From Collinsella aerofaciens (GTDB taxonomy: Bacteria; Actinomycetota; Coriobacteriia; Coriobacteriales; Coriobacteriaceae), in contig NZ_CABJFS010000001.1 in NCBI RefSeq assembly GCF_902364945.1, forward strand, positions 314,980 through 378,979: 64,000 nt of DNA. The letters run 5' to 3'. The notes under the pieces were generated by a model. That model was not told the DNA's origin and did not search any database. It saw only the letters and a program-made list of their open reading frames with translations. Made by a program: the position numbers and the translations under genes. Numbering within the stretch: position 1 is the stretch's first letter; each line of letters begins with the position of its first letter. Below, one piece after another: positions 17,727 through 28,216 of the stretch.

Positions 17727-18995
17727 CTAGGAACGGTAATCACCGTTAATGGAGATGTACTCGTGCGTGAGGTCGCAAGTCCACACGGTGGTCGCCGCGT
17801 CCCCTGCGCCCAGGTCTGCTGAGATCACGATCTCGGGCGCCTCAAAGCGACGCAGCGCCTCGTCCTCGTCAAAGGGAACGGTCAGGCCATCACGGCAGAC
17901 GGGCATACCCATCATGTCGATGGACACATCTTCTTGGTTAAACTGCACGCTGCACTTGCCGAGCGCCATGGCAACGCGGCCCCAGTTGCAGTCGTGGCCG
18001 GCGATGCAGGTCTTAACGAGCGGCGAGTTGGCGACAGCACGAGCGGCGATATCGGCCTCCTCGTCGTTCACGGCGCCGGTGATGTTAACCGTCACGAGCT
18101 TGGATGCGCCCTCGCCATCTGCGGCGATATTGCGCGCCAGGCTCTCGCACACCTCATGTACGGCAAAGGCCAGCTCGTCGAAGGCATCGGTGCCCTCGAC
18201 GATATTCTCGGCATCCGCGGCAGCAGCGCCAGAAGCAAGCATGATGCAGGTGTCGTTGGTCGAGGTATCGGAATCGACCGTCACCTTATTGAAGGTCTGC
18301 TTAACGGTTGAGAGCAACAGGGTGTGGAGCGCCGCCGGCTCGACGGGGGCATCGGTAGTAATGACCGCGATCATGGTGGCCATATTGGGCATAATCATGC
18401 CCGAGCCCTTGCACATGCCGCCCACCGTATAAGCGTTGCCCGCATGGCTCGCAGCCTCACTGCGGTAGCGAACGGCATACTCCTTGGAGTGTGTATCGGT
18501 CGTCATGATGGCACGAGCTGCAGCGGCACCGCCATGGGCAGAGAGTGCCTCGTATGCAGACGGAACGGCTGTCTCAAACGTGTCGATCGGCAGAATCTGA
18601 CCAATTACGCCCGTGGAGGCGACCAGAATCTGCTGGGACTCGCAGCCGATGACCTGCGAGGCGATGTTGCAGGTCTCGCGCGCGCAGGCAAGACCGGTCT
18701 CGCCCGTGGCGGCGTTGGCGTTGCCAGAGTTGATAGAAACACCGGCGATGATGCCATAGCCCTTGTCGGCGCCGCCCAGGTTGGCACGACTCACCTGCAC
18801 GGGCGCCGCACAAAAGCGGTTAGCCGTAAACACGCCGGCCCCGGGACAGGGTTTATCGGGCACGACGAGCGCGTAATCCAGGCGCTCGGGATTCTTGCGG
18901 AATCCGGCATGGATGCCCGCCGCCTTAAAGCCGGCTGCCGCCGTTACGCCGCCCTCTACGGCACGAATCTTGATATCGAACTGCTCAGCATTCAT
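17727..18995 (-). CDS. argJ: Bifunctional glutamate N-acetyltransferase / ornithine acetyltransferase
   Basis: Recycles the acetyl group from N-acetylornithine to glutamate and may also use acetyl-CoA. It is an Ntn-type enzyme that self-cleaves before the Thr in the ATM motif, here KGSGMIMPNMATMIAVITTD (about 190-209). The C-terminal NCDWGRVAMALGK-type region is present (HDCNWGRVAMALGK). 422 residues, slightly above the usual length. Its presence fits the absence of argE and argA. Confidence 0.95.
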   Translation of the reverse strand: MNAEQFDIKIRAVEGGVTAAAGFKAAGIHAGFRKNPERLDYALVVPDKPCPGAGVFTANRFCAAPVQVSRANLGGADKGYGIIAGVSINSGNANAATGETGLACARETCNIASQVIGCESQQILVASTGVIGQILPIDTFETAVPSAYEALSAHGGAAAARAIMTTDTHSKEYAVRYRSEAASHAGNAYTVGGMCKGSGMIMPNMATMIAVITTDAPVEPAALHTLLLSTVKQTFNKVTVDSDTSTNDTCIMLASGAAAADAENIVEGTDAFDELAFAVHEVCESLARNIAADGEGASKLVTVNITGAVNDEEADIAARAVANSPLVKTCIAGHDCNWGRVAMALGKCSVQFNQEDVSIDMMGMPVCRDGLTVPFDEDEALRRFEAPEIVISADLGAGDAATTVWTCDLTHEYISINGDYRS

Positions 18996-19129
18996 CGTCT
19001 TTATGACTCCTTATGTCAAACAAAAAATGGGCATCGGTTGGTGCGCCATGCCAGCCACAATCATGAGACCAGCTTAAGAGTGGCGCCCCACTCGATGCCC
19101 GACTACCAAATCGTTAACAATCGAATGTG

Positions 19130-20200
19130 CTACACCGGGCACGCCACTGTGGGCAAGCCTCGTCGCTCGTCAAAGCCAAAAACGATGTTGGCGCACTGGA
19201 CCGCCTGGCCTGCTGCACCCTTGCACAGATTGTCGATGGCGCCCGTAGCCACCAGAACGCCCGCGCGCTTGTTGAGCGCGAGGCCGATTTGGGCGGCGTT
19301 GGTGCCGACGACCGAAGCCGTCTTGGGCTGCTGGCCGGCATCGAGTACGCGCACGAAGGTGCGACCGGCGTAGAACTGCTTGTAATGGTCGACAACGTCC
19401 TCAAGGGTCAAGGTATCGATAGCCTGCGGCGTAAGCGGCATCGTCACCGTAGAGAGCAGACCGCGCTTGAGCGGTGCCAGGTGCGGGGTAAAGACGACGC
19501 GATCGGTTAGGCCCAAGATCTGCTCGATTTCGGGCGTGTGACGATGCTTGCCCACGCCATAGGCCTCCAGGTTCTCCTCCGCGCTGCAAAAATGGGTGCG
19601 GGCGTTACAGGACTTACCGGCACCCGTCACGCCGCTGATAGCGTCGACGATCACGGGACCGCTCTCGGCCACCCAGCCAGCGCGCACGGCAGGCGCGGCA
19701 GCAAGGCTCGTTGCGGTGGGATAGCAACCGGCGCAGGCGACCAGTACGGGCTTGCCGTCGGCGTGGTCGGATGCAGCGGTCTCCAAATCCTGGCAGAACA
19801 GCTCGGGCAGACCAAAGGCGCGGGTCTTGAGTAGCTCGGGGCTCGTGTGCTCGGCGGCATACCAGGCCTCAAAGGTGGCCGGATCGCTCAGGCGATAGTC
19901 GGCCGAGAGGTCAATGCAGGAGACTCCCGCGGCAAGCAGGGCGGGCACCTGCGCCATGGCGGCCGTGTGCGGCACGGCCAAAAAGACCGCATCGCAGTTC
20001 TTGAGCTCGGGGGCGTCATGCGTCGTGAAGACAAGATCGCTTACGCCGGCGAAACTCGGATACACCGCAGACAACGGCTGGCCGGCATCGGCGTTGGACG
20101 TAATGGCAGCAAGTTCAAACTCGGGATGACCGAGGACGAGGCGAATGAGCTCGGCGCCGGCATATCCAGCCGCACCGACGATTCCAACCTTTAAAGACAT
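19130..20200 (-). CDS. argC: N-acetyl-gamma-glutamyl-phosphate reductase
   Basis: NADPH-dependent third step of arginine synthesis. N-terminal Rossmann motif VGIVGAAGYAGAELIRLVL; the catalytic cysteine lies in CAGCYPTATSLA; dimerisation domain HRHTPEIEQ. AAGGAG precedes the ATG. First gene of argC-J-B-D; argF and argR are not in the window. Confidence 0.96.
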   Translation of the reverse strand: MSLKVGIVGAAGYAGAELIRLVLGHPEFELAAITSNADAGQPLSAVYPSFAGVSDLVFTTHDAPELKNCDAVFLAVPHTAAMAQVPALLAAGVSCIDLSADYRLSDPATFEAWYAAEHTSPELLKTRAFGLPELFCQDLETAASDHADGKPVLVACAGCYPTATSLAAAPAVRAGWVAESGPVIVDAISGVTGAGKSCNARTHFCSAEENLEAYGVGKHRHTPEIEQILGLTDRVVFTPHLAPLKRGLLSTVTMPLTPQAIDTLTLEDVVDHYKQFYAGRTFVRVLDAGQQPKTASVVGTNAAQIGLALNKRAGVLVATGAIDNLCKGAAGQAVQCANIVFGFDERRGLPTVACPV

Positions 20201-20260
20201 ATCTAACTCCTTGTCTGCAGTTTATACACCAATGCGCATCCCGCAGCCGTCGTTATGAAG

Positions 20261-20335
20261 TGGGTTGAAACTTTAGCACCAAAAGATGCATATCTACGCA
20301 AATCTATTGCATATTCATGCATTGAAACAGTCCCG
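20261..20335 (-). promoter_or_regulatory. Candidate arg promoter / ARG-box region
   Basis: Upstream of argC, an AT-rich stretch carries repeated ATGCAT-type half sites (minus strand: AATGCATGAATATGCAAT and TAGATATGCAT) resembling tandem ARG boxes. The match is loose and no argR is in view. Confidence 0.35.
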
Positions 20336-20466
20336 ACACATTCACTCGAAGGAATTGACAAATAAGTGCGGGCCCCATATTGCCCAGTGCGCCTTACGGT
20401 GACGTTGCAATGTGGGGCCCGCTACATGCGAGAATTTGAATTGTCGAAGCTTGCTGAGAGAATCGT

Positions 20467-20877
20467 TTAGAGCTCGATCGGCACCCATTCGTCATGGTTG
20501 CAGATAAAGGCCTCGGGTTCCTCCACGCTAAAGAAGACGAGCGTGGGATCGCCTGCGCCCTCGTAGTGCTCGCCTAGGCGCTCCAGGTGCTTCCAGCCTG
20601 CCTCGCGCATATCGGGAGCGGCCTGGTCATCCAGACCCGCACGCCCACGCAAGATGAGCCAGCCATGGCCCGGCCACCAACTCGTGGCCTCAAAGCGTTG
20701 ATTTTGCAGCAACTCTTGCCACACGTCTTTGGTGCGCGCCGTTACAAACCACAACTTGCCGTCCTGGATCTGCGCAAACGAAAACGGACGCACATGCGGC
20801 TGCCCGTCAACGCTCGTCGCCAAATACCATGCCGGCACCGACGTCAGATACTCCAACACCGTATTCAATCCGTCCAC
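20467..20877 (-). CDS. Pyridoxamine 5'-phosphate oxidase-fold protein (copy 1)
   Basis: Flavin-binding split-barrel fold of about 136 residues. Recognisable segments are VPAWYLATSVDGQPHVRPFS near the N-terminus and KLWFVTARTKDVWQELLQN. The GTG at 20877 is preceded by AGGAGG with 4-nt spacing; a longer reading to 20922 has no such site. 54 nt downstream of a paralogue (20932-21378) sharing WYLAT...RVRPFSFA...GKLWF...KDVW. Likely flavin or deazaflavin reductase; substrate unknown. Confidence 0.8.
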   Translation of the reverse strand: MDGLNTVLEYLTSVPAWYLATSVDGQPHVRPFSFAQIQDGKLWFVTARTKDVWQELLQNQRFEATSWWPGHGWLILRGRAGLDDQAAPDMREAGWKHLERLGEHYEGAGDPTLVFFSVEEPEAFICNHDEWVPIEL

Positions 20878-20931
20878 GTTTCCTCCTGTCACCTGACCAG
20901 TCTTTTTGGAATGGGTAGTCAATTTGGGAAA

Positions 20932-21378
20932 TTAGAGCTCCAGACGCTCCTCGCTGCCGTCGATATCACAGAAGCGAGCGACGATGTTGCGAACCGAGAA
21001 AAACGCAAGGCGACCGTCGTTGGCGCCCTCGTGGTCTTCGCCGATGCCCACCATGTGCTTAAAGCCGGCTTGGCGCACCCGGTCGCTCACGACCGCGTCG
21101 TCCTCGAGCGCGGCCTCGCCGGTCAGCACAATCCAACACTCCCCCGGTTTCCAGCCCGAAACCTCAAACTTGGGGTTCGCGCTGAGCTCGGCCCACACGT
21201 CCTTATCGCGCGAGGTGCAAAACCACAGCTTGCCATCATCGACCATGGCAAACGAGAACGGCCTCACGCGCGGCTGATGTCCGTCCGTCACGTCGATCGT
21301 GGCAAGATACCACGCCGGAATACGCCTAAGATACGAACAGGCGCGCTCGAGCTGCGCCGTGCGATCGTTGTCGGTCAT
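20932..21378 (-). CDS. Pyridoxamine 5'-phosphate oxidase-fold protein (copy 2)
   Basis: Paralogue of the following gene (148 residues), with RRIPAWYLATIDV, RVRPFSFAMVDDGKLWF and DVWAELSANPKFEVSGW. AAAGGGG precedes the ATG. The pair probably arose by tandem duplication and is probably co-transcribed. It is not PdxH itself, since the substrate-binding C-terminal motif is absent. Function is unassigned. Confidence 0.8.
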   Translation of the reverse strand: MTDNDRTAQLERACSYLRRIPAWYLATIDVTDGHQPRVRPFSFAMVDDGKLWFCTSRDKDVWAELSANPKFEVSGWKPGECWIVLTGEAALEDDAVVSDRVRQAGFKHMVGIGEDHEGANDGRLAFFSVRNIVARFCDIDGSEERLEL

Positions 21379-21408
21379 AGGGACCCCTTTCCTGCGCTCG
21401 AATCGCGC

Positions 21409-22209
21409 CTAAACAAGTTGAAGATTGATGACGATGACGCAGATGAGCAGCAACGCCGTCACCACCGCCGCCAACGCGTCGCCGCGGCCAAATGCAAGCG
21501 CATGCAGACGCGTGCGGCCCTGCTCGCCATGATAGCAACGGGCATCCATGGCGGCAGACAGCGTTTCGGCATGACGGAACACGCCCGTGAACAGCGGAAT
21601 CGCCACACTGCCGAGCATGCGCACGCCGCCGAGCGGGCCTCCCGTCACGCGCGCACCGCGGCTCGCCTGCGCATCGGCCGTCTGCTTCATCTCGGTGGCA
21701 AACTGCGGCATAAAGCGCAGCGCGATACCCATGATCATGCCGAGCTCGTGCGCAGGAAGTCCCACACGCGCAAACGGCGCGAGCAGGCGCTCAAAGCCCG
21801 CGGTGAGGTCGAGCGTCGGTGTGGTGAGCGTGATAGCGCTCATACCGGCCATCATCAAGGTCAGGCGGCACGCCATAAAGGCGGCGGAATGTAGCGAGCC
21901 CTCGCTTATCTGCAAAAAGCCGAGCTGCCACAGAATGCGCCCGCTCTGGTCGGAAAACAGGTTGAGCACCGCGACCACCGCGACAATCGCCAGCAGCGGT
22001 GCCATCGATGACAGGACGCGACGAGCCGGCACCCGGGACACGGCATAGATCAGGACAACGAAGGTTGCGATCGGGACCAGTCCGCGGAAGCTGCTGACCG
22101 TGAGTGTCGTGATCAGAAACACAAAGCCCAAGAGCAACTTAGTTCGCGGGTCCAGGCGGTGGATTGCACTATCGCCGGGATAGTAGCTACCAAACGAAAA
22201 CGCCTCCAT
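21409..22209 (-). CDS. ecfT: ECF transporter transmembrane protein EcfT
   Basis: Energy-coupling scaffold of an ECF vitamin transporter. 266 residues with several membrane helices, DPRTKLLLGFVFL at the N-terminus and a coupling-helix region ending in the Ala-Arg-Gly-type motif (DAQASRGARVTGG; second DARCYHGEQGRTRL). Its start overlaps the ecfA stop by one base (TAATG), so translation is coupled. Confidence 0.93.
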   Translation of the reverse strand: MEAFSFGSYYPGDSAIHRLDPRTKLLLGFVFLITTLTVSSFRGLVPIATFVVLIYAVSRVPARRVLSSMAPLLAIVAVVAVLNLFSDQSGRILWQLGFLQISEGSLHSAAFMACRLTLMMAGMSAITLTTPTLDLTAGFERLLAPFARVGLPAHELGMIMGIALRFMPQFATEMKQTADAQASRGARVTGGPLGGVRMLGSVAIPLFTGVFRHAETLSAAMDARCYHGEQGRTRLHALAFGRGDALAAVVTALLLICVIVINLQLV

Positions 22210-24113
22210 TAGCAGCCCTCCTCTCGCGCGACCGTCTTGGATTTAGCAATGTCCGCGACGTTAGAAGGACCGTCCGAGCGACCGATCAGCAAATCTGCCA
22301 ACTCGTCTGCCAGCGACTCAACCGTATAGAGGCCGTCAAAGCGCAGCGGCACGCCTGCCTTCGTAAGCGCCAGCGCCATGCGCTGAGCGGCAGGTACGCC
22401 CAAGCCGATTGATTTAAGCTCATCCGCATGCGCAAACACCTGAGCGGGCGTGCCCTCGGCAAACACCGCACCTTTGTTCATTACGACGATACGGTCGCAG
22501 CAATTGGCCAGGTCATCCATGCTGTGCGAAACCATGACGACGGTCAGGCCATCGCGGTGAAGTCGATCGATAAGCTCAAGGAAATCCCTGTGCGCAGCCG
22601 GATCGAGCCCCGCCATGGGCTCATCGAGTACCAGGACCTCGGGCTCCATGGCAAGCACGCCAGCAAACGCCACGCGCCGCTGCTGCCCGCCCGAGAGCTC
22701 AAAGGGGCTCTTGTCGCCCACCGTGGCCAGGTCGAGGCCCACGCGCGCGAGCGATGACTCAACGCGGCGGGCAACCTCGGCCTGCGACAAGCCAAGGTTA
22801 CGCGGACCAAATGCCACGTCCTGTGCCACGGTCTCGGCAAACAGCTGACGCTCTGGATACTGAAACACCACGCCGACCTTTGCCTTAACCGCGGCGGCAT
22901 CTTTCTTGTTTGCCAGGTCGAGCCCCAATGCGTAAACGGAACCCTCCTGGGGACGAATCAGGCCGTTGAGATGCTGAACCAGCGTCGATTTACCCGAACC
23001 GGTATGGCCCGCAAGGCCCAGGAACTCGCCACGACGCACCGTTAGCGACACATCACGCAACGCCCAGGGGCTGCTCGGGTCGTTGCCCCAGAGGGCCTGT
23101 TTGTTCGATGCACCCTCGGCGGCTAAGCGCTTGTGCCAACGGCGACGCTCGCGGGCGCTCAGCGAATAGCTATACGAAAGGTGCGAAATCTCGATGACGG
23201 GCTGCGGCGCGTCTGCGCCATCGATTGCAGAGGAGACGTTGTCGGGAATACGAGGATCGGATGCGAAAGGCCGCCCGGCGATGCCTGTCCTACTCCGCTC
23301 GGCATAAGCCTGCGCTATATCGGCGACCATATCCGCCTCGCGCACCTTCGCGCAAATGGGCACACCCTTCTCACGAAGTGCCATGCCCAAACGGCACGAC
23401 TCCGGCATATCCAAGTTGAGCTGTGCAAGTTCGTCCGCCCGCGTCAAGATCTCCTCGGGCGTACCGAGCATGGCAACGCGGCCCGCCTGGAAGACAGCAA
23501 CGCGATCGGCCTCAGCGGCCTCTTCCATAAAGTGCGTAATCATCACGATGGTCATGCCGCGTTCGTGCAGCGCGTGACAGGCCTTCATAAGGCCCTTGCG
23601 CCCGCGCGGATCGAGCATCGAGGACGCCTCGTCCAAAATGAGCACACGCGGCTCCATGGCGAGCACGCCGGCAAGCGCCACGCGCTGCTTTTGTCCGCCC
23701 GAGAGAGCGTGGGTCTCGTGTCGCTCAAAGCCCACCAGACCCACGGCCTTCAGCGCCTCGCACACGCGCTGCGCGATCTGGGCCGATTCGACCCCTAAGT
23801 TCTCGGGACCAAACGCAACATCGTCCTCGACAAGCGTCGCCACAAGCTGGTCGTCGGGATTCTGGAACACCATGCCCGCAGTCGAGCGGATATCGTAGAC
23901 CAGCTCGGGATCGGACGCGTCCATGCCGTTGACGCACACCGTTCCCGCATCGGGATGCAGCAGCGCGTTCAGGTGCTTGGCAAACGTCGACTTGCCCGAC
24001 CCATTGCCGCCGAGGATGCAGAAAAACTCGCCATCCTCGATGTTCAGATCGATGCCATCGAGCGCTTTCGCAGCGCCGTCGTAGCTAAAGGAAACGCTCC
24101 GACACTCAATCAT
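22209..24113 (-). CDS. ecfA: ECF transporter ATPase, fused EcfA1-EcfA2
   Basis: Two complete ABC ATPase halves in one 634-residue chain power the ECF module. Half 1: Walker A GGNGSGKSTFAK (~35), signature LSGGQKQRVALAGVLAMEP, Walker B LILDEASSMLDP. Half 2: GHTGSGKSTLVQ (~372), LSGGQQRRVAFAGVLAMEP, LVLDEPMAGLDP. A linker at about 270-330 joins them. The start overlaps the ribU stop (ATGA) and the end overlaps ecfT. Confidence 0.95.
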   Translation of the reverse strand: MIECRSVSFSYDGAAKALDGIDLNIEDGEFFCILGGNGSGKSTFAKHLNALLHPDAGTVCVNGMDASDPELVYDIRSTAGMVFQNPDDQLVATLVEDDVAFGPENLGVESAQIAQRVCEALKAVGLVGFERHETHALSGGQKQRVALAGVLAMEPRVLILDEASSMLDPRGRKGLMKACHALHERGMTIVMITHFMEEAAEADRVAVFQAGRVAMLGTPEEILTRADELAQLNLDMPESCRLGMALREKGVPICAKVREADMVADIAQAYAERSRTGIAGRPFASDPRIPDNVSSAIDGADAPQPVIEISHLSYSYSLSARERRRWHKRLAAEGASNKQALWGNDPSSPWALRDVSLTVRRGEFLGLAGHTGSGKSTLVQHLNGLIRPQEGSVYALGLDLANKKDAAAVKAKVGVVFQYPERQLFAETVAQDVAFGPRNLGLSQAEVARRVESSLARVGLDLATVGDKSPFELSGGQQRRVAFAGVLAMEPEVLVLDEPMAGLDPAAHRDFLELIDRLHRDGLTVVMVSHSMDDLANCCDRIVVMNKGAVFAEGTPAQVFAHADELKSIGLGVPAAQRMALALTKAGVPLRFDGLYTVESLADELADLLIGRSDGPSNVADIAKSKTVAREEGC

Positions 24114-24700
24114 GCGCGGCCTTTGACCTGGTCCTTCTTGGGCGTGATGAGATTAGAGACCGCCTTGTACACTGCCAGCGTCAACACCGAGTTGAGCACG
24201 GTCTTGATGAGGTTGAACGGCAAAACGGCGGGAATCATGAGCGGGGCGATCGCATCGACCGAGCCATACCAGAACCAAACGCCAATGGTAAGGTTTGCGA
24301 CCATAGACAGCGCCGTAGCGGCAATAACACCCAGCGCCAGGCCAATCACGGCACCCTTATAGGTATGCATCTTCTGGTAGACGATAGCCGCAGGCAGAAT
24401 ATAGCCCAGCGTGGCAACCAAGTTCATAATCGCACCAACCCAATCGCCCGTGGTAAGCGCATGGATGACGATCGCCATGGCGGCAACAGCGGTGCCGGCA
24501 CCAGGGCCATACGCAAATCCACACACCATCGCCGGCACCAGCGACGGGTCATACGTCAAAAACGGCGCCGAGGGAAGGATGGGCAGTTGCACGTACATAA
24601 ACAGGGCGCCCAAGGCGCACATCAACGCCATGGTAACGAGCTGTTTGGTGCTCCACCTATTCGTGTTCTCAAAATGGATATGCTGCGACTGTTCAGACAT
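24110..24700 (-). CDS. ribU: Riboflavin ECF transporter S component
   Basis: Substrate-specific membrane subunit (196 residues, about six helices) that binds riboflavin. Family features are the N-terminal KQLVTMALMCALGALF, the segment FLTYDPSLVPAM and AMAIVIHALTTGDWVGAIMN. The substrate is supported by an FMN riboswitch directly upstream. AGGTGATCTT places the start at ATG 24700, and the ribosome binding site abuts the riboswitch end. First gene of ribU-ecfA-ecfT. Confidence 0.93.
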   Translation of the reverse strand: MSEQSQHIHFENTNRWSTKQLVTMALMCALGALFMYVQLPILPSAPFLTYDPSLVPAMVCGFAYGPGAGTAVAAMAIVIHALTTGDWVGAIMNLVATLGYILPAAIVYQKMHTYKGAVIGLALGVIAATALSMVANLTIGVWFWYGSVDAIAPLMIPAVLPFNLIKTVLNSVLTLAVYKAVSNLITPKKDQVKGRA

Positions 24701-24711
24701 AAGATCACCTG

Positions 24712-24895
24712 CCTCTTTCATCCGGACTCTAACCGTTGGTACTGGGATCTCACCAGTTCAGCCGGCATGCGAACCAACGCACACACGGGTCGCGGACTCA
24801 TCGGCTCGGTCACAGACACCTCGCCTGCGCCACGGCATCCCTTTGACACCGCCCGATTTACCGCCAGTGGGGAATTTCACCCCGCCCTGAAACAG
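24712..24895 (-). ncRNA. FMN riboswitch (RFN element)
   Basis: Conserved RFN blocks are readable in order on the minus strand: CAGGGCGGGGTGAAATTCCC, CACTGGCGGTAAA, GTCCGCGACCCGTGTG, GCTGAACTGGTGAGATCCCA and AGAGTCCGGATGAAAGAGG. FMN binding should lower expression of ribU. Its last stem reaches within a few bases of the ribU ribosome binding site and no separate U-rich terminator is seen, so control may be translational (inference). Confidence 0.95.
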
Positions 24896-25097
24896 CAATT
24901 GCAAGTGTAGCACCAGCAGGCTTTCGCGCAAGTATGCCAAGGATAATTTATGGCTGGGACCAGTTGCCGCAACAACCACGTTCCCCACCCATTCCAAAGT
25001 AGCGCGCCTTTCGCGCAAAGCGCGAAACAGCGAAGGGGACACGTATCCCTATCAACCACGTCCTTCTCCGCCCGCCGACCTCAAGGCCGTAAACGCA

Positions 25098-25243
25098 GGG
25101 AATCCGGGGGCGTGACGGGGGCTTCTCTCCGGAACATTTCCGCAGGACGCAAAGAGGCTCCGCAGCGCGAAGCGCGATGCGGAGCCTCTTTGCATGTCCG
25201 AGGACGTTCCGGAGAGAAGCCCCCGTCACGCCCCCGGATTCCC
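25098..25243. repeat. Giant palindrome A, downstream of groL
   Basis: Perfect 38-bp outer arms (25098-25135 and 25206-25243) enclose a perfect 16-bp hairpin (GCAAAGAGGCTCCGCA, 25149-25164 with 25178-25193), whose loop holds GCGC GAA GCGC. The outer arm ends 26 nt after the groL stop. The rest of 24914-25097 shows nothing recognisable. Confidence 0.95.
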
Positions 25244-25269
25244 GGTGGGAGTTCTAGACCTTGTCGGCC

Positions 25270-26985
<1,716 letters not shown>

Positions 26986-27003
26986 TCAGAGATTCTGACG
27001 AGA

Positions 27004-27297
27004 CTAGGCCTCGACGACGGCGTAGATGTCGTCGGCGCGCATCAGCAGATACTTCTCGCCGTCGACCTTGACCTCGTTGCCACCGAACTTACCGTAGATG
27101 ACAACGTCGCCGACCTGAACGTCCATGGGGATGCGCTCGCCCTTGTCGTTGACCTTACCGGCGCCAACGGCAACGATGGTGCCGCGCTGCGGCTTCTCCT
27201 GAGCGTTGCTGGCGATGTACAGACCAGAAGCGGTCTTCTGCTCGGCCTCGTCGGGCTTGACCAGGACGCGATCTGCAAGCGGCTTCAAAGACGACAT
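27004..27297 (-). CDS. groS: Co-chaperonin GroES
   Basis: 10 kDa lid for GroEL; 97 residues with LKPLADRVLVKPDEAEQKT at the N-terminus, the mobile loop around KTASGLYI and a C-terminal KYLLMRADDIYAVVE. AAGGAGG sets the ATG at 27297. The 5' leader contains a self-complementary hairpin (27319-27339). No CIRCE (TTAGCACTC-N9-GAGTGCTAA) is present upstream. Confidence 0.97.
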   Translation of the reverse strand: MSSLKPLADRVLVKPDEAEQKTASGLYIASNAQEKPQRGTIVAVGAGKVNDKGERIPMDVQVGDVVIYGKFGGNEVKVDGEKYLLMRADDIYAVVEA

Positions 27298-27318
27298 GCT
27301 TGTTTCCTCCTTTTTGGG

Positions 27319-27339
27319 CCGCGCGGTCATGCCGCGCGG
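27319..27339 (-). promoter_or_regulatory. Leader hairpin upstream of groS
   Basis: CCGCGCGG-CATGA-CCGCGCGG forms a strong 8-bp hairpin about 8 nt before the AAGGAGG of groS. It could affect translation initiation or mRNA stability; heat control is not demonstrated. Confidence 0.45.
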
Positions 27340-27434
27340 GTTAACCCTTTTTGTTTGCGTACGCGTTGAATGGTACCCACGAATGGCGGGTTATACAACA
27401 CGGAGTCAAAAAATCTTATTTTTTGGCACTTAGA

Positions 27435-27645
27435 TTTTCTGAATGCCGGGGGATAACTTGTGCGCGGCTCCCGTGTGGCGCCGGAGGGGCGGGATATAAG
27501 GTTTCCTGCTCGGGCAGTCCTGCTCGCACGAAGGCCACATTAAGTGGCCTTCGGCTCGTGCGGAACTCGCGATAAACCTTATATCCCGCCCCTCCGGCGC
27601 CACACGGGAGCTTGGTTAACTAATTCGGCCCCGGCATTCAGAAAA
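27435..27645. repeat. Giant palindrome B, upstream of groS
   Basis: Three nested inverted repeats: outermost 17-bp perfect arms (27435-27451/27629-27645), perfect 38-bp arms (27467-27504/27574-27611) and an inner hairpin AAGGCCAC-ATTAA-GTGGCCTT with flanking CGCACG/CGTGCG. Same plan and same 38-bp arm length as palindrome A, but a different sequence. Confidence 0.95.
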
Positions 27646-27722
27646 GTCTGTGCAGCAAAATGGCGATGCGGATGGCGACATGGGCATGGTTTTCGCCGCG
27701 CGCACGGGTCCCCCGGGGAGCA

Positions 27723-27961
27723 CCGTGCATTTTTGGGAGTATTCAGCAGGCCAGGACGGCTGCATACGCGCCGGACACCCCTTATTGGCCCCAAAGACGC
27801 CTTCGACCGGCGATTTGGGTCGGCAGACAGACTTCGTCGAGACAAATAATCATGTCTCGCGTCGCACCGGACCCCAAAATGACGTTGATCTCCGCAATGT
27901 TATCCAACTGCAGCGGTACCGGAGGAACTTGCCGTGCAGAATACTCCGTTTTTTGCACGGC
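27723..27961. mobile_element. MITE-like element, 239 bp
   Basis: The ends CCGTGCA-TTTTTG-GGAGTATTC (27723-27744) and GAATACTCC-GTTTTT-TGCACGG (27940-27961) are inverted copies, apart from a 6-nt A/T block that is itself reversed. The terminal sequence resembles the element at 14975-15198 (CCGTG..GCAAAAA; both are followed by GGCCTA-type flank on the right). No ORF was judged real. Confidence 0.55.
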
Positions 27962-28150
27962 CTAGGCGGGGGTACATCAGGACCGGAAAGAACATCTCAG
28001 CTTTTTTATGCAATCTGCAACTGGAAGTATGCAAAACACCAAGAGAAAGCATTGCTGATATCCCAATTGAGCGCGCGGGGCAGCAGCGTCCCCACCCTGC
28101 GCTCAAATCCAGCAGAGTGGGGACGCTCCTAACGGACCCGATCGGCAAAC
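27962..28150. other. Intergenic stretch without a gene
   Basis: No credible coding region. It contains one hairpin, AGCGTCCCCAC...GTGGGGACGCT (28085-28127), with GCAG/CTGC extension. Confidence 0.6.
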
Positions 28151-28198
28151 AAACGCGGCTCGAGCGCCATCCCAAAATAGGCTGCCCGAGCCGCGTTT
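28151..28198 (-). terminator. Terminator of the amidohydrolase gene
   Basis: AAACGCGGCTCG/CGAGCCGCGTTT perfect 12-bp stem around a 24-nt loop, followed on the minus strand by GTTTG; 19 nt after the stop. Confidence 0.8.
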
Positions 28199-28216
28199 AA
28201 CGGTACGGCATGAATA

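Noticed and set aside
27650..28132. Plus-strand 160-codon ORF
   Set aside because: Runs through a MITE-like element and an intergenic hairpin; no plausible start site.
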